Shown: positions 8,453 to 16,436 of the stretch, piece by piece | Numbering within the stretch: position 1 is the first letter of the stretch | Layout of the letters: every line of letters begins with the position of its first letter | DNA from: Hydrogenophaga sp. | Lineage (GTDB): Bacteria; Pseudomonadota; Gammaproteobacteria; Burkholderiales; Burkholderiaceae_C | Direction: 5' to 3' | DNA length: 64,000 bases | Assembly (NCBI RefSeq): GCF_030651625.1 | Contig: NZ_JAUSCF010000033.1 | Location: 1 to 64,000, forward strand | Notes under the pieces: generated by a model | Told to the model about the DNA's origin: nothing | The model's input: only the letters and a program-made list of their open reading frames with translations | Database searches by the model: none | Position numbers and translations under genes: made by a program

Positions 8453-8520
8453 GCCCCTACGCTCACTTTGTTCGCTGCCCCCGGAGGGGGCACGTCAGTG
8501 CCCTCGGGCGGCCGGGCGTC
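8453..8520. repeat. Intergenic hairpin repeat
   Basis: GC-rich hairpins between the carboxylase and the second dehydrogenase gene (GCCCCCGGAGGGGGC and CCCTCGGGCGGCCGGG). They are of the same style as the other intergenic repeats here. There is no T-tract, so a classical terminator is not evident. Confidence 0.5.
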
Positions 8521-8526
8521 ACTGAC

Positions 8527-9690
8527 ATGACCTCCCAACCAGACTTCAACGCCGAAGACCGCACCGCACTGATTGACACGGTTAAGCGCTTCGCGCGCGA
8601 AGCGATTGCACCGAACGTGAATGCGTGGGAGGAAGCGGGTGAATTCCCGAAGGCCTTGTACCCAACGGCCTCACAGCTGGGCCTGTTGGGGCTGGGCTAC
8701 CCGGAACACCTGGGTGGCACGCCCGCGCCATGGAGCGCACGCAACGCCATGTCGCAGACACTCGCCCGCTTCGGCGGCAGCGGCGGGGTGATGGCCAGCC
8801 TGTTCACGCACAACATCGGCCTGCCGCCAGTGCTGGCCCACGGCACAAACGAGCTGCAGGCAGAGGTGATTCCGCCGGTGCTGCGCGGCGAGCAGATCGC
8901 CGCTCTGGGGATCACCGAACCCGGTGGGGGCTCCGACGTGGCCGCGCTGCGCACCACCGCAAGGCGGGACGGTGATCACTACGTGATCGACGGCGAGAAG
9001 GTCTTCATCACTTCCGGCATGCGCTGCGACTGGATCACGCTCGCCGTGCGCACAGATCTTCAGAGCAAAGGCGCGTCAGGCATCTCCATGATCGTCGTGC
9101 CCTGCCACCTGCCCGGCATATCGCGCACCCGGCTGCACAAGATGGGCTGGCTCTGCAGCGACACCGCCCACCTGCGGTTCGACGGCGTTCGCGTGCCCTC
9201 GCGCTACCTGCTGGGTGAAGAGGGAAAGGGTTTTCGCATCATCATGGGCAACTTCAACGGCGAGCGCCTGGCCCTGTCTGCGATGGCGCTGGGCTTCGCT
9301 GAGGCCTGCTTCGACGAGGCCCTGGCCTGGGCACAACAACGTCAGACCTTCGGTGCAACGCTCATCGAACACCAGGTGATCCGCCACAAGCTCGTTGACA
9401 TGCAGATGCGCATCCAGTCCACACAGGCGTGGGTCGATACATTGGGTGCGCGTGCCGATGCGGGTGATGTCGGGCCAGACTGGGTGACCGGTGTGTGCCT
9501 TCTGAAAAACCACGCCACCCAGGCGATGCAGTTCTGCGCCGATGCCGCGGTGCAGATTCTGGGCGGCATGGGCTACATGCGCGGCACGGTGAGCGAACGC
9601 GTCTACCGCGAAGTGAAGGTGATGATGATCGGCGGCGGTGCCGAAGAAATCATGAAAGAACTCGCCGCCCGCCAGCTGGGTCTGGGCTGA
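8527..9690 (+). CDS. Acyl-CoA dehydrogenase
   Basis: A 387-residue acyl-CoA dehydrogenase distinct from the one at 4319. Diagnostic segments are LGITEPGGGSDVAALRTTA and YVIDGEKVFITSGMRCDWITLAVRT in the FAD-binding middle domain, then ERLALSAMALGFAEACFDEALAWAQQRQTFG, and QILGGMGYMRGTVSERVYREVKVMMIGGGAEEIMKEL at the C terminus. It oxidises an unidentified acyl-CoA. It follows the carboxylase alpha subunit, with a repeat in the 83-base gap, and probably ends the same catabolic operon with the thioesterase. A second dehydrogenase suits a pathway with two rounds of oxidation, which is inference. Confidence 0.85.
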   Translation: MTSQPDFNAEDRTALIDTVKRFAREAIAPNVNAWEEAGEFPKALYPTASQLGLLGLGYPEHLGGTPAPWSARNAMSQTLARFGGSGGVMASLFTHNIGLPPVLAHGTNELQAEVIPPVLRGEQIAALGITEPGGGSDVAALRTTARRDGDHYVIDGEKVFITSGMRCDWITLAVRTDLQSKGASGISMIVVPCHLPGISRTRLHKMGWLCSDTAHLRFDGVRVPSRYLLGEEGKGFRIIMGNFNGERLALSAMALGFAEACFDEALAWAQQRQTFGATLIEHQVIRHKLVDMQMRIQSTQAWVDTLGARADAGDVGPDWVTGVCLLKNHATQAMQFCADAAVQILGGMGYMRGTVSERVYREVKVMMIGGGAEEIMKELAARQLGLG

Positions 9691-9739
9691 AACGCGCCAT
9701 CTCCGGCACGTTGGCGCACTCCCCCACAATCACCCCACC

Positions 9740-10222
9740 ATGAGCAAAACCATCACGCCTCCCACCGAATTCGAAGCCGAGTTCATCAACGGTCTCAAAA
9801 ACATCTTCGAAGAAAAGATCGTGTTCAACCAGGTGCTGGGCCTGAAGATCACCAGCCTGCTACCCGACCGGGTGGCCGGGCGCATCGACATGAAGCGCGA
9901 GCTGGTGGGCCACTACAGCCACAACCGCGTGCACGGCGGTGTCATCAGCGCCTGCCTCGACGCCATGGGCGGCCTGGCCTGCATGGCCGCCATCGGCGCG
10001 CGCCACATGGACGAAGCGCCCGAGCAGCGCCTGCACCGCTTCAGCAAACTCGGCACCATCGACCTGCGCATCGACTACCTGCGCCCCGGCATCAGCGACC
10101 ACTTCGAACTGCACGCCGAAGTCATGCGCCTGGGTTCGCGTGTGGCCAGCACCCGCATGGAGTTCCGGGGGGCGGACGGAAAACTGCTGTCGACCGGGGC
10201 GGGGGCTTATATCGTTTCCTGA
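9740..10222 (+). CDS. PaaI-type hotdog thioesterase
   Basis: A 160-residue hotdog-fold acyl-CoA thioesterase. It has the family segment HNRVHGGVISACLDAMGGLACMAA near residues 57-80, where the HGG..S..D pattern marks the active-site helix, followed by TIDLRIDYLRPG near residues 101-112. Such proteins hydrolyse acyl-CoAs to free CoA, often relieving a CoA block in degradation pathways. It begins 49 bases after the second dehydrogenase and is probably the last operon gene. The next gene lies on the opposite strand and converges on it. Substrate unknown. Confidence 0.8.
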   Translation: MSKTITPPTEFEAEFINGLKNIFEEKIVFNQVLGLKITSLLPDRVAGRIDMKRELVGHYSHNRVHGGVISACLDAMGGLACMAAIGARHMDEAPEQRLHRFSKLGTIDLRIDYLRPGISDHFELHAEVMRLGSRVASTRMEFRGADGKLLSTGAGAYIVS

Positions 10223-10259
10223 GCGCGGCCCCACTCAGGTTCGGGAAGATGCCGGCAGG

Positions 10260-10949
10260 TCAGCGTTTGCCACCACCGTTTCCGCCGCCCTTGCCACCTC
10301 CATTGCCGCCGCCTCGGCCGCCACCGCTGTTGCCACCGCCTTTGCCGCCACCACCGGAACCCCCGTTGCCAGCGCCGCCGCCCTTGCCGCCACCGCCGGA
10401 GCCACCGTTGCCGGCACCACCGCCTTTGCCGCCGCCGCTAGACCCCCCATTGCTGGCGCCGCCCTGGTTGCCTGATTTGCCGGCGCCCAGACCGCGCGTG
10501 GTGATCGTGTCGCCCGCAGCGGCCAGTCGCTTGTCGCCGGGAGGGTTGCGCTGCGTACGGTCCGCCGTGGTGTCGGTTTCAGTGTCGGAGTCCGTTCTGG
10601 TCTTGATGGCGCGCGGCGACTTGTTCGCGGCGCTCACCACATCGCCCAGGCGGACGTTCATCGAGTTGGCGATGGCGCCCCATCCCATGCCACTGTCGCG
10701 CATCGCCTGAACACTCGCCTCAGCCGCGCCCAGTTCGGTGCCGCTCGGGTCGGTCACGCCCTGCTGCGCCAGGCTTTCGGCGGCGATCAGGGAAGTGAAG
10801 GTCGGCTTCTTCTGCGGTTGGAGCACCGGCGCGGTCACTGGATCGACCGGGTTAACCACCACCACCACGTCCTGGGCCGTGGCAGCCAGACTGGTGAATG
10901 CGACGCCCGTGACCAGGGCGCGAAGAAGCTTCGAGAGTTGCGGGTGCAT
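10260..10949 (-). CDS. Exported protein with Gly-rich C-terminal tail
   Basis: A 229-residue protein of unknown function. Residues about 1-25 look like a Sec signal peptide (LLRALVTGVAFTSLAATAQ). A soluble region of about 125 residues includes SGMGWGAIANSMNVRLGDVVSAANKS, resembling small periplasmic proteins of Burkholderiales. The last 70 residues are low-complexity Gly/Ser/Lys/Asn repeats of the GGGKGGGAGNGGSG type. The ATG at 10949 is preferred over the longer reading to 11132 because CAGGAG lies just upstream and the signal peptide then starts properly. The repetitive tail is encoded by near-identical 45-48 base tandem units, so length variation between strains is likely. Confidence 0.65.
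   Translation of the reverse strand: MHPQLSKLLRALVTGVAFTSLAATAQDVVVVVNPVDPVTAPVLQPQKKPTFTSLIAAESLAQQGVTDPSGTELGAAEASVQAMRDSGMGWGAIANSMNVRLGDVVSAANKSPRAIKTRTDSDTETDTTADRTQRNPPGDKRLAAAGDTITTRGLGAGKSGNQGGASNGGSSGGGKGGGAGNGGSGGGGKGGGAGNGGSGGGGKGGGNSGGGRGGGNGGGKGGGNGGGKR
10320..10445. repeat. Tandem repeat encoding Gly-rich tail
   Basis: Imperfect tandem units of roughly 45-48 bases built from tTGCCgCCaCC-type triplets encode the GGSGGGGKGGGAGN motifs of the overlapping minus-strand gene. Such arrays are prone to slippage. Confidence 0.6.
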
Positions 10950-11141
10950 GTGTTGTTCTCCTGAGAGTGGTGGGGAACGCGATGCTAGGTCCACCGAGCC
11001 GGCAGAGGCGCGAGCAATTGTCAACAGATGTAGCAATGCCCAAAACGACTTACTCAATCGAGGCGCTTGTGGGCCGCTGCACGGACTTTCCACCTCGCAG
11101 GTTGGGTTTCTGTGGCTGTGGCCCCACAGCATGGGCGCCCT

Positions 11142-11849
11142 CTAAAAAAGGCCATCCTTTTGCTCGGGTTCTGCATCGAACAGATCGGCCTGCGGCAGCT
11201 TCAGCAACGCCTGCGCCTGCACCACGGTGCCGGCCAGCCATTGCTCCACATCACCTTGCTCGATGGGGATCACGCTGCGCTTGTCCTGCAGCGCCAGTGG
11301 CAGCGGCTGTCGCGAGGCCGGGTCCATTTCCGGCTTGTGCATGCGGCTCATCAGGGGGTGGCTGTTGGCGCCCAGGGTGAGCATGGTGTAAGACTCGTGA
11401 ACCTCGCCGGTCTGGCGGTCCAACCAGCGGCTCCACAGCCCGGCCAGTGCCCATGGCCGGCCGTCGGCGCGCTTGAATTGCCACCACACGTTCTTGCCCG
11501 TTTCCCAGTTCGGTTCATAGAACACGGTGGCCGGCACGATGCAGCGTTGGCCGCGCGCCCACGCATCGCGAAAGCTCGCTTTGCCCGCCATCTCTTCAGA
11601 TCGCGCGTTGTAGGTGGCGAACTTCACATCGGGTGTGTTCGAGAACGGGGGAATCAATCCCCAGCGCCCGGCCACCAGCTCCAGCGAATACCCCGCATCG
11701 TCCCGCGACCTCCGCACGAACGGCCCCTGCTGCCTGGGGTACAGCTCCTGCGCGAACACCTTGGTCAGCCAGGGATCGCTGTTGGCGCGTCCTATGTGCC
11801 ATTCGCGTTCGATGCAAGCCTGGTCGGGGGAGATGTAGCGGGTGCACAT
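11142..11849 (-). CDS. SRAP domain protein (YedK/HMCES family)
   Basis: A 235-residue SOS-response-associated peptidase. Family members form a thiazolidine crosslink between Cys2 and abasic sites in single-stranded DNA, protecting the lesion. The sequence starts MCTRY, so Cys2 is in place once the initiator Met is removed. It also shows YNARSE, RCIVPATVFYEP with the catalytic Glu, and HPLMSRMHKPEM with the catalytic His. The ATG at 11849 is therefore the functional start; longer readings upstream would bury Cys2. Length is usual for the family. It runs in the same direction as, and downstream of, the SulP gene, which ends 38 bases upstream. No LexA box was identified by eye. Confidence 0.92.
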   Translation of the reverse strand: MCTRYISPDQACIEREWHIGRANSDPWLTKVFAQELYPRQQGPFVRRSRDDAGYSLELVAGRWGLIPPFSNTPDVKFATYNARSEEMAGKASFRDAWARGQRCIVPATVFYEPNWETGKNVWWQFKRADGRPWALAGLWSRWLDRQTGEVHESYTMLTLGANSHPLMSRMHKPEMDPASRQPLPLALQDKRSVIPIEQGDVEQWLAGTVVQAQALLKLPQADLFDAEPEQKDGLF

Positions 11850-11886
11850 GAGCGGCAGGATATCGCAGGCTCCTGGCCCGGATTCG

Positions 11887-13623
11887 TCAACCGACTTCGG
11901 GTGATAGTTCGCGAATGGCCTGGTAGTGGGTGAGGAACACTTTGCCACTCAGGGCGTGCAGAAACTCGGTCGCTTTCAGCCGGTCCATCACGGGTCCCTT
12001 GACTTCTGACAAATGCAGCCGAATGCCGGCGTCGCGCAGGCGCAAGTCGATGGCTTCCAGGCTTTCCAGGGCGCTGCCGTCGATCTCGTTGATGGCCGAA
12101 CACTGCAGCACCACATGCTCCAGGCCGGGGCGGCTGGCCATGGCGCTGTTGATGCGGTCTTCCAGCGCACGCGAATTGGCGAAGTACAGGCTCTCGTCTA
12201 CCCGCAGGCTCAGCAGCCTGGGGCTGACCAATACCGTATGCCTCTGAACGTTGCGGAAGTGTTCGGTGCCCGCCACCAGGCCCACCTCGGCCATGTGCGG
12301 GCGGCTGGTGCGGTACAGGTACAGCGCCAGCGACACCGCCACACCCACCACCAGCCCGGTCTCCACCCCCACACCAAGGGTGGTCACCAGCGTGGCCACC
12401 ACGGCGATGAAGTCGGACTTGGCATAGCGCCACGTCTTGCGCAGGATGCTGAAGTCCACCAGCGACAGCACCGCCACCACAATCGTGGCGGCCAGTGTGG
12501 CCTGCGGCAGGTAGTAGAGCGCCGGCGTGAGGAATAGGGAGGCCAGCAGAATGCCAAACGCGGTGAAGACACCGGCAGCTGGCGTTTGTGCACCGGCGTC
12601 GAAGTTGACGATGGAACGGGCAAAACCACCGGTGACGGGAAAGCCCCCCGTGAAAGCGGCCGAAAGATTGCTTGAGCCGAGCGCCACCAACTCCTGGTCG
12701 GGCTCGATGCGCTGGCGGCGTTTGGCCGCCAAGGTCTGCCCGACCGATACAGACTCCACGAAACCGACCACACTGATGAGCAGCGCCGGCACCAACAGTT
12801 GCTGCCAGAGACCGAAGTCCCAGACCGGCATGGTGAAGGGGGGAAGACCCTGTGGCACGGTGCCGACGATCCTCACGCCATGCGCCTGCCAGTCCATGCG
12901 CCAGGTCAGCAGCGTGGTCACGGCTATCGCCAGCACCGGACCGGTCTTGGCGATGATGTCCGCAGCTCGCGGCCGCAGACCCAGGTTCATCATCAGTGGT
13001 TTGAGCCCACTGCGCACCCAGAAAAGAAACGCGATGGTGAGCGAACCTATTGCCAGGGTGAGACCATGGATGTCACCCACCTGTGACAGCAGGGATCGGG
13101 TGAGTTCGAAGAAGTTGTGACCTTCGGCCTGCACACCGAAGAGCGTTTTGAGCTGGCTGGCCGCGATCAGGATGCCCGAGGCCGAGATGAACCCCGAGAT
13201 CACCGGGTGGCTGAGGAAATTGGCCAGGAACCCCAGGCGCAACAGCCCCATGGCCAGCAGCAGAAGGCCGGAGAGAAAGGCCAGCGTGATGGCCACGGCC
13301 CAGTAAGCGTCTGATCCCGGTACGGCATGCTGGCCGATGGCTGCTGCCGTCATGAGCGAAACCACCGCCACCGGGCCAACCGCCAGCACACGGCTGGTGC
13401 CGAAGATGGCGTAGAAGATCAGGGGAGCCACGCTGGCGTACAGCCCCACTTCGGGAGGCAGGCCGGCGAGCATGGCGTAAGCCAGGCTCTGCGGGATCAG
13501 CATGATGGTGACGATCAGCGCCGCCACGCCGTCGCTGACGAATGTTTCCCGGTTGTAGCGACGGCCCCATTGCAGCACAGGCAGCGCAGGCAGCCACTGG
13601 CGCCAGGCGGGAGGTGGGGTCAT
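11887..13623 (-). CDS. SulP family anion transporter with STAS domain
   Basis: A 578-residue inner-membrane SulP/SLC26 transporter with about 10-12 hydrophobic segments between residues 20 and 420. It carries the family signature MLIPQSLAYAMLAGLPPEVGLYASVAPLIFYAIFGTSR near residues 40-78 and a cytoplasmic STAS domain near residues 440-560 (YFANSRALEDRI, VLQCSAINEIDGSALESL). Such proteins carry sulfate, bicarbonate or other anions. ATG at 13623 is chosen because an upstream extension lacks an ATG. It is co-directional with the BigR-type repressor ending 87 bases upstream, so a role in sulfate or sulfite handling downstream of persulfide oxidation is plausible but inferred. Confidence 0.88.
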   Translation of the reverse strand: MTPPPAWRQWLPALPVLQWGRRYNRETFVSDGVAALIVTIMLIPQSLAYAMLAGLPPEVGLYASVAPLIFYAIFGTSRVLAVGPVAVVSLMTAAAIGQHAVPGSDAYWAVAITLAFLSGLLLLAMGLLRLGFLANFLSHPVISGFISASGILIAASQLKTLFGVQAEGHNFFELTRSLLSQVGDIHGLTLAIGSLTIAFLFWVRSGLKPLMMNLGLRPRAADIIAKTGPVLAIAVTTLLTWRMDWQAHGVRIVGTVPQGLPPFTMPVWDFGLWQQLLVPALLISVVGFVESVSVGQTLAAKRRQRIEPDQELVALGSSNLSAAFTGGFPVTGGFARSIVNFDAGAQTPAAGVFTAFGILLASLFLTPALYYLPQATLAATIVVAVLSLVDFSILRKTWRYAKSDFIAVVATLVTTLGVGVETGLVVGVAVSLALYLYRTSRPHMAEVGLVAGTEHFRNVQRHTVLVSPRLLSLRVDESLYFANSRALEDRINSAMASRPGLEHVVLQCSAINEIDGSALESLEAIDLRLRDAGIRLHLSEVKGPVMDRLKATEFLHALSGKVFLTHYQAIRELSPEVG

Positions 13624-13709
13624 GAGAGGTGCCTCAGGCTGCCAGATTGAACCGATCTGCCGCTGCAAAGAGCCCCGAGGTATGAGATAGCCCCAATGTT
13701 GGCCATGGC

Positions 13710-14030
13710 TTACGGTCTTTCACACACACAGAACTGCTCGTACAGCACCTGGATCACAGCCAGTGCCTTGGGGCTGGTCAGGCCGTAGACGATGTGCTTT
13801 CCCTCGCGGCGCGTGCTCACCAGCGCCTCATCTCGCAACACAGTGAGTTGCTGTGACAAGGTGGGCTGGAGGATGCCGAGCAGTTCTTCCAGTTCGCCCA
13901 CGCGGCGTTCACCCTGAGACAACTGGCACAGGATCAACAATCGATCGGGGTTCGACAGCACTTTCATCAACCGGCAGGCCCGCCCGGCGGCCGACTGCAT
14001 TTCTTCCAGGTCCATCTTGACGTTCTCCAT
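13710..14030 (-). CDS. bigR: BigR/SqrR-type ArsR-family persulfide-sensing repressor
   Basis: A 106-residue winged-helix ArsR-family repressor. The recognition region reads VGELEELLGILQPTLSQQLTVLRDEALVSTRREGK. Cys35 (LLILCQLSQGE) and Cys101 (YEQFCVC) are 66 residues apart, exactly the spacing of the two sensing cysteines of BigR/SqrR, which form a polysulfide link and release DNA. Additional Cys19 and Cys103 are present. Start at 14030 is chosen; a longer reading to 14081 would start inside the operator. It is divergent from the persulfide dioxygenase gene, the known bigR-blh arrangement. It probably represses both directions. Functional assignment rests on Cys spacing plus context. Confidence 0.85.
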   Translation of the reverse strand: MENVKMDLEEMQSAAGRACRLMKVLSNPDRLLILCQLSQGERRVGELEELLGILQPTLSQQLTVLRDEALVSTRREGKHIVYGLTSPKALAVIQVLYEQFCVCERP

Positions 14031-14059
14031 CGGTGCACTCACTCGTTGGGTTGGTGGGA

Positions 14060-14104
14060 TTGACAAACAATATATTGACAAATATATTGTTTGTCAATAT
14101 ATTG
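14060..14104. promoter_or_regulatory. AT-rich palindromic operator/promoter for BigR-type repressor
   Basis: Perfect 16-base inverted repeats TTGACAAACAATATAT (14060-14075) and its complement at 14082-14097, with a 6-base spacer. CAATATATTG appears at 14068-14077 and 14095-14104, and AAATATATTG at 14080-14089. It stands out sharply from the GC-rich surroundings in the middle of the divergent promoter region. TTGACA elements within it could be -35 boxes, so binding would block RNA polymerase. Confidence 0.8.
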
Positions 14105-14131
14105 TTAACAGCTCATTCAACAGAGGACACC

Positions 14132-15016
14132 ATGAACACGAAGACAAGCGCAAACGCACAACCCCAGGTGCATGGCATGTTTGATCCTGCCACCTGGACG
14201 GTGACCTACGTGGTGCACAGCGGTCCCGGAACCGATTGCGCCATCATCGATTCGGTGCTCGATTACGACGCCAAATCCGGACGGACCCGTCACACATCGG
14301 CCGACAAGGTGGTCGACTACGTGCGCGCCAACGATCTGCATGTGCAATGGATTCTGGAGACCCACGCCCACGCCGATCACCTCTCTGCTGCACCCTACCT
14401 GCGCGCCGAGCTGGGTGGAAAGATCGCCATCGGCGGAAAAATCACCCAGGTGCAAAAGGTGTTCAAGGACCTCTTCAATCTGGAACCCGAATTCAAGCTC
14501 GATGGCTCGCAGTTCGACCACCTTTTCAAGGAAGGCGAGACCATTTCGCTTGGCGCGATGGCGGGAGAGGTGATGTGCGTGCCAGGCCACACACCCGCTT
14601 GCGTGGCTTATCGATTCGGCGACGCGGTGTTCGTGGGCGACACCCTGTTCATGCCCGACGTGGGCACCGCGCGATGTGACTTTCCCGGTGGCGATGCCCG
14701 TGCGCTCTACGCCTCTACCCGCAAGCTCCTGAGCCTGCCGCCCGAAACGCGCCTGTTCATGTGCCACGACTATCCACCCGACGACCGTCCGGTGGCGTTT
14801 GAGACCACGGTGGCCGAGCAGCGGGCGAAGAACATCCACGTGCACGACGGTGTGAGCGAAGACGAGTTCGTCGCCATGCGCACGCAGCGCGATGCCACCC
14901 TGGAAATGCCCACGCTGATCCTGCCCTCGGTGCAGGTCAACATCCGCGCAGGCGCGCTGCCGCCGAAGGAAGACAACGGCGTGGCCTATCTGAAGATTCC
15001 CTTGAACACACTCTGA
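14132..15016 (+). CDS. blh: Persulfide dioxygenase-type metallo-beta-lactamase fold protein (Blh/ETHE1)
   Basis: A 294-residue metallo-beta-lactamase-fold enzyme. Visible metal ligands are THAHADH (about residues 86-92), the His of CVPGHTPAC, and the Asp of FVGDTLFMPD. The GTARCDFPGGDARALYAS stretch is the ETHE1/Blh signature. These non-haem iron enzymes oxidise glutathione persulfide to sulfite. The ATG at 14132 follows AGAGGA. It is the first gene of the operon facing away from the BigR-type repressor; bigR-blh pairs in Rhizobiales and Xylella have the same layout. OsmC follows 31 bases downstream. Blh proteins of the original operon are fused to a DUF442 rhodanese-like domain in some species; none is seen here. 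Confidence 0.85.
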   Translation: MNTKTSANAQPQVHGMFDPATWTVTYVVHSGPGTDCAIIDSVLDYDAKSGRTRHTSADKVVDYVRANDLHVQWILETHAHADHLSAAPYLRAELGGKIAIGGKITQVQKVFKDLFNLEPEFKLDGSQFDHLFKEGETISLGAMAGEVMCVPGHTPACVAYRFGDAVFVGDTLFMPDVGTARCDFPGGDARALYASTRKLLSLPPETRLFMCHDYPPDDRPVAFETTVAEQRAKNIHVHDGVSEDEFVAMRTQRDATLEMPTLILPSVQVNIRAGALPPKEDNGVAYLKIPLNTL

Positions 15017-15047
15017 TCCACCATCCACACGCACCCAGGGCAGCACC

Positions 15048-15497
15048 ATGACCACCGTTTCTGTTTCGCTTCAGCAACAAACCGACTACCGTTTCGAGAT
15101 CCACTTCGGCAACGAACTGCCCATCCTGATCGCCGATGAACCCGCCCCGCTGGGCAAGGGGGAAGGTCCTTCTCCGGCGCAGTTGCTGTGTGCCGCCGTG
15201 GGCAATTGCCTGAGCGATTCGTTGTTGTTTTCCCTTCGCAAGTTCAAGCAGACCCCTGAGCCCATCCGCTGCGACGTGCAGGCCGAAGTGGGACGCAATC
15301 CGGAGGGCCGGCTGCGCATTCTCACCATTCACGCCAGCCTGACGCTGGGCGTGCCCGCGAGTTCGCTGGAGCACCTGGACCGCGCCCTGGCGCAGTTCGA
15401 AGAATTCTGCACCGTCACCCAGAGCGTCCGGCAGGCCATCCCGGTGCAGGTCACCGTGGTCGACGCAGAAGGTGTCACTCTGCATGACCAGAGCTGA
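15048..15497 (+). CDS. OsmC family protein
   Basis: A 149-residue OsmC/Ohr-fold protein. The conserved cysteine pair appears as LLCAAVGNCLSDSL (about residues 46-59) and FEEFCTVTQSVR (about 122-133), the peroxidatic and resolving positions. OsmC proteins reduce organic hydroperoxides with thiol help, and several also act on persulfides. It lies between the persulfide dioxygenase (31-base gap) and an alpha/beta hydrolase gene in one direction, so it is probably regulated with the persulfide response. Substrate unproven. Confidence 0.85.
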   Translation: MTTVSVSLQQQTDYRFEIHFGNELPILIADEPAPLGKGEGPSPAQLLCAAVGNCLSDSLLFSLRKFKQTPEPIRCDVQAEVGRNPEGRLRILTIHASLTLGVPASSLEHLDRALAQFEEFCTVTQSVRQAIPVQVTVVDAEGVTLHDQS

Positions 15498-15524
15498 CAT
15501 CAAGATGTCTCGGGGCAGCAGCTC

Positions 15525-16433
15525 ATGATCATGGGTGCATTGACCACTGTCGGTGGTCTTTGGGCCCTGCAGAAGTGTGCCCATCTGGGCATCGTCAGGG
15601 GCTTGCGTGCACCACGCGTCAGCCATGAGCTTCGATCGCACGCCTCAGGCCTGCCGCGTGATCAGGTCACGGAGATTGATATCCCGACTACCGGCGGCAA
15701 GCGCTTGTCAGCCTGGCTGGTGATGCCGCCGAGAAGCTCCGGGACACCTCTGCCAGCCGTGCTGGTGATGCACGGCTGGGGGTCGAACGCCGCGATGATG
15801 TGGCCGGTTGTGCCGCCGCTGCATGCGGCCGGTTTTGCCGTGCTGCTCATGGACGCGCGGTGTCACGGGCACAGCGATGACGAGACTTTCACCTCGATGC
15901 CGCGCTTCGCGGAGGACATGGCTTCGGGGCTTGCCTGGTTGAGAACGCAGCCCGCCATTGCGGGCGACCAGCTGGCGCTGCTGGGCCACTCGGTTGGCGC
16001 GGCCGCCGCTTTGCTGCACGCTTCGCAGCATGACGACGTTCGCGCCGTGGTCAGCCTGTCTGCTTTCGCACACCCCGAAGAGGTGATGCGACGGTTCATG
16101 GCTGAAAAACGAGTCCCGTATCCCTTGTTGGGCTGGTACGTTCTGCGCCATGTACAGAAAGTGATTGGCACCTCCTTTGACAGAATCGCCCCCCTTCGAA
16201 CATTGGCCGCCGTGAACTGTCCCACCTTGCTGGTGCACGGTTTGTCCGATCGCACGGTCCCGGTGGAGGATGCCCGACGATTGGTGGCTGTGTCCAGCAA
16301 GGCGCGGTTGATGCTCGTGGAAGGTGATCACGATCTGCGCGACGCCCTGGCACCCCATGGCCCTGCGCTGGTGGCGTTTCTGCGCGACGCCATCGAAACG
16401 CCAACTGACAAACCCCACAGCGGAGCCGGCTGA
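15525..16433 (+). CDS. Alpha/beta hydrolase
   Basis: A 302-residue alpha/beta hydrolase. It shows HGWG near residue 81 (oxyanion region), the nucleophile elbow GHSVGAAAA near residue 154, an Asp in VHGLSDRTVPVEDA and a His in EGDHDLRDAL, completing a Ser-Asp-His triad. A short hydrophobic N terminus (MIMGALTTVGGLWAL) may anchor it or act as a signal. It lies in the persulfide operon, 27 bases after osmC, with three bases to the following gene, so tight co-expression is likely. Candidate substrates include thioesters or S-acyl compounds, but this is speculation from context. Confidence 0.75.
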   Translation: MIMGALTTVGGLWALQKCAHLGIVRGLRAPRVSHELRSHASGLPRDQVTEIDIPTTGGKRLSAWLVMPPRSSGTPLPAVLVMHGWGSNAAMMWPVVPPLHAAGFAVLLMDARCHGHSDDETFTSMPRFAEDMASGLAWLRTQPAIAGDQLALLGHSVGAAAALLHASQHDDVRAVVSLSAFAHPEEVMRRFMAEKRVPYPLLGWYVLRHVQKVIGTSFDRIAPLRTLAAVNCPTLLVHGLSDRTVPVEDARRLVAVSSKARLMLVEGDHDLRDALAPHGPALVAFLRDAIETPTDKPHSGAG

Positions 16434-16436
16434 CCC

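Noticed and set aside
10320..10445. CRISPR array
   Set aside because: The repeats are contiguous in-frame glycine codons without unique spacers.
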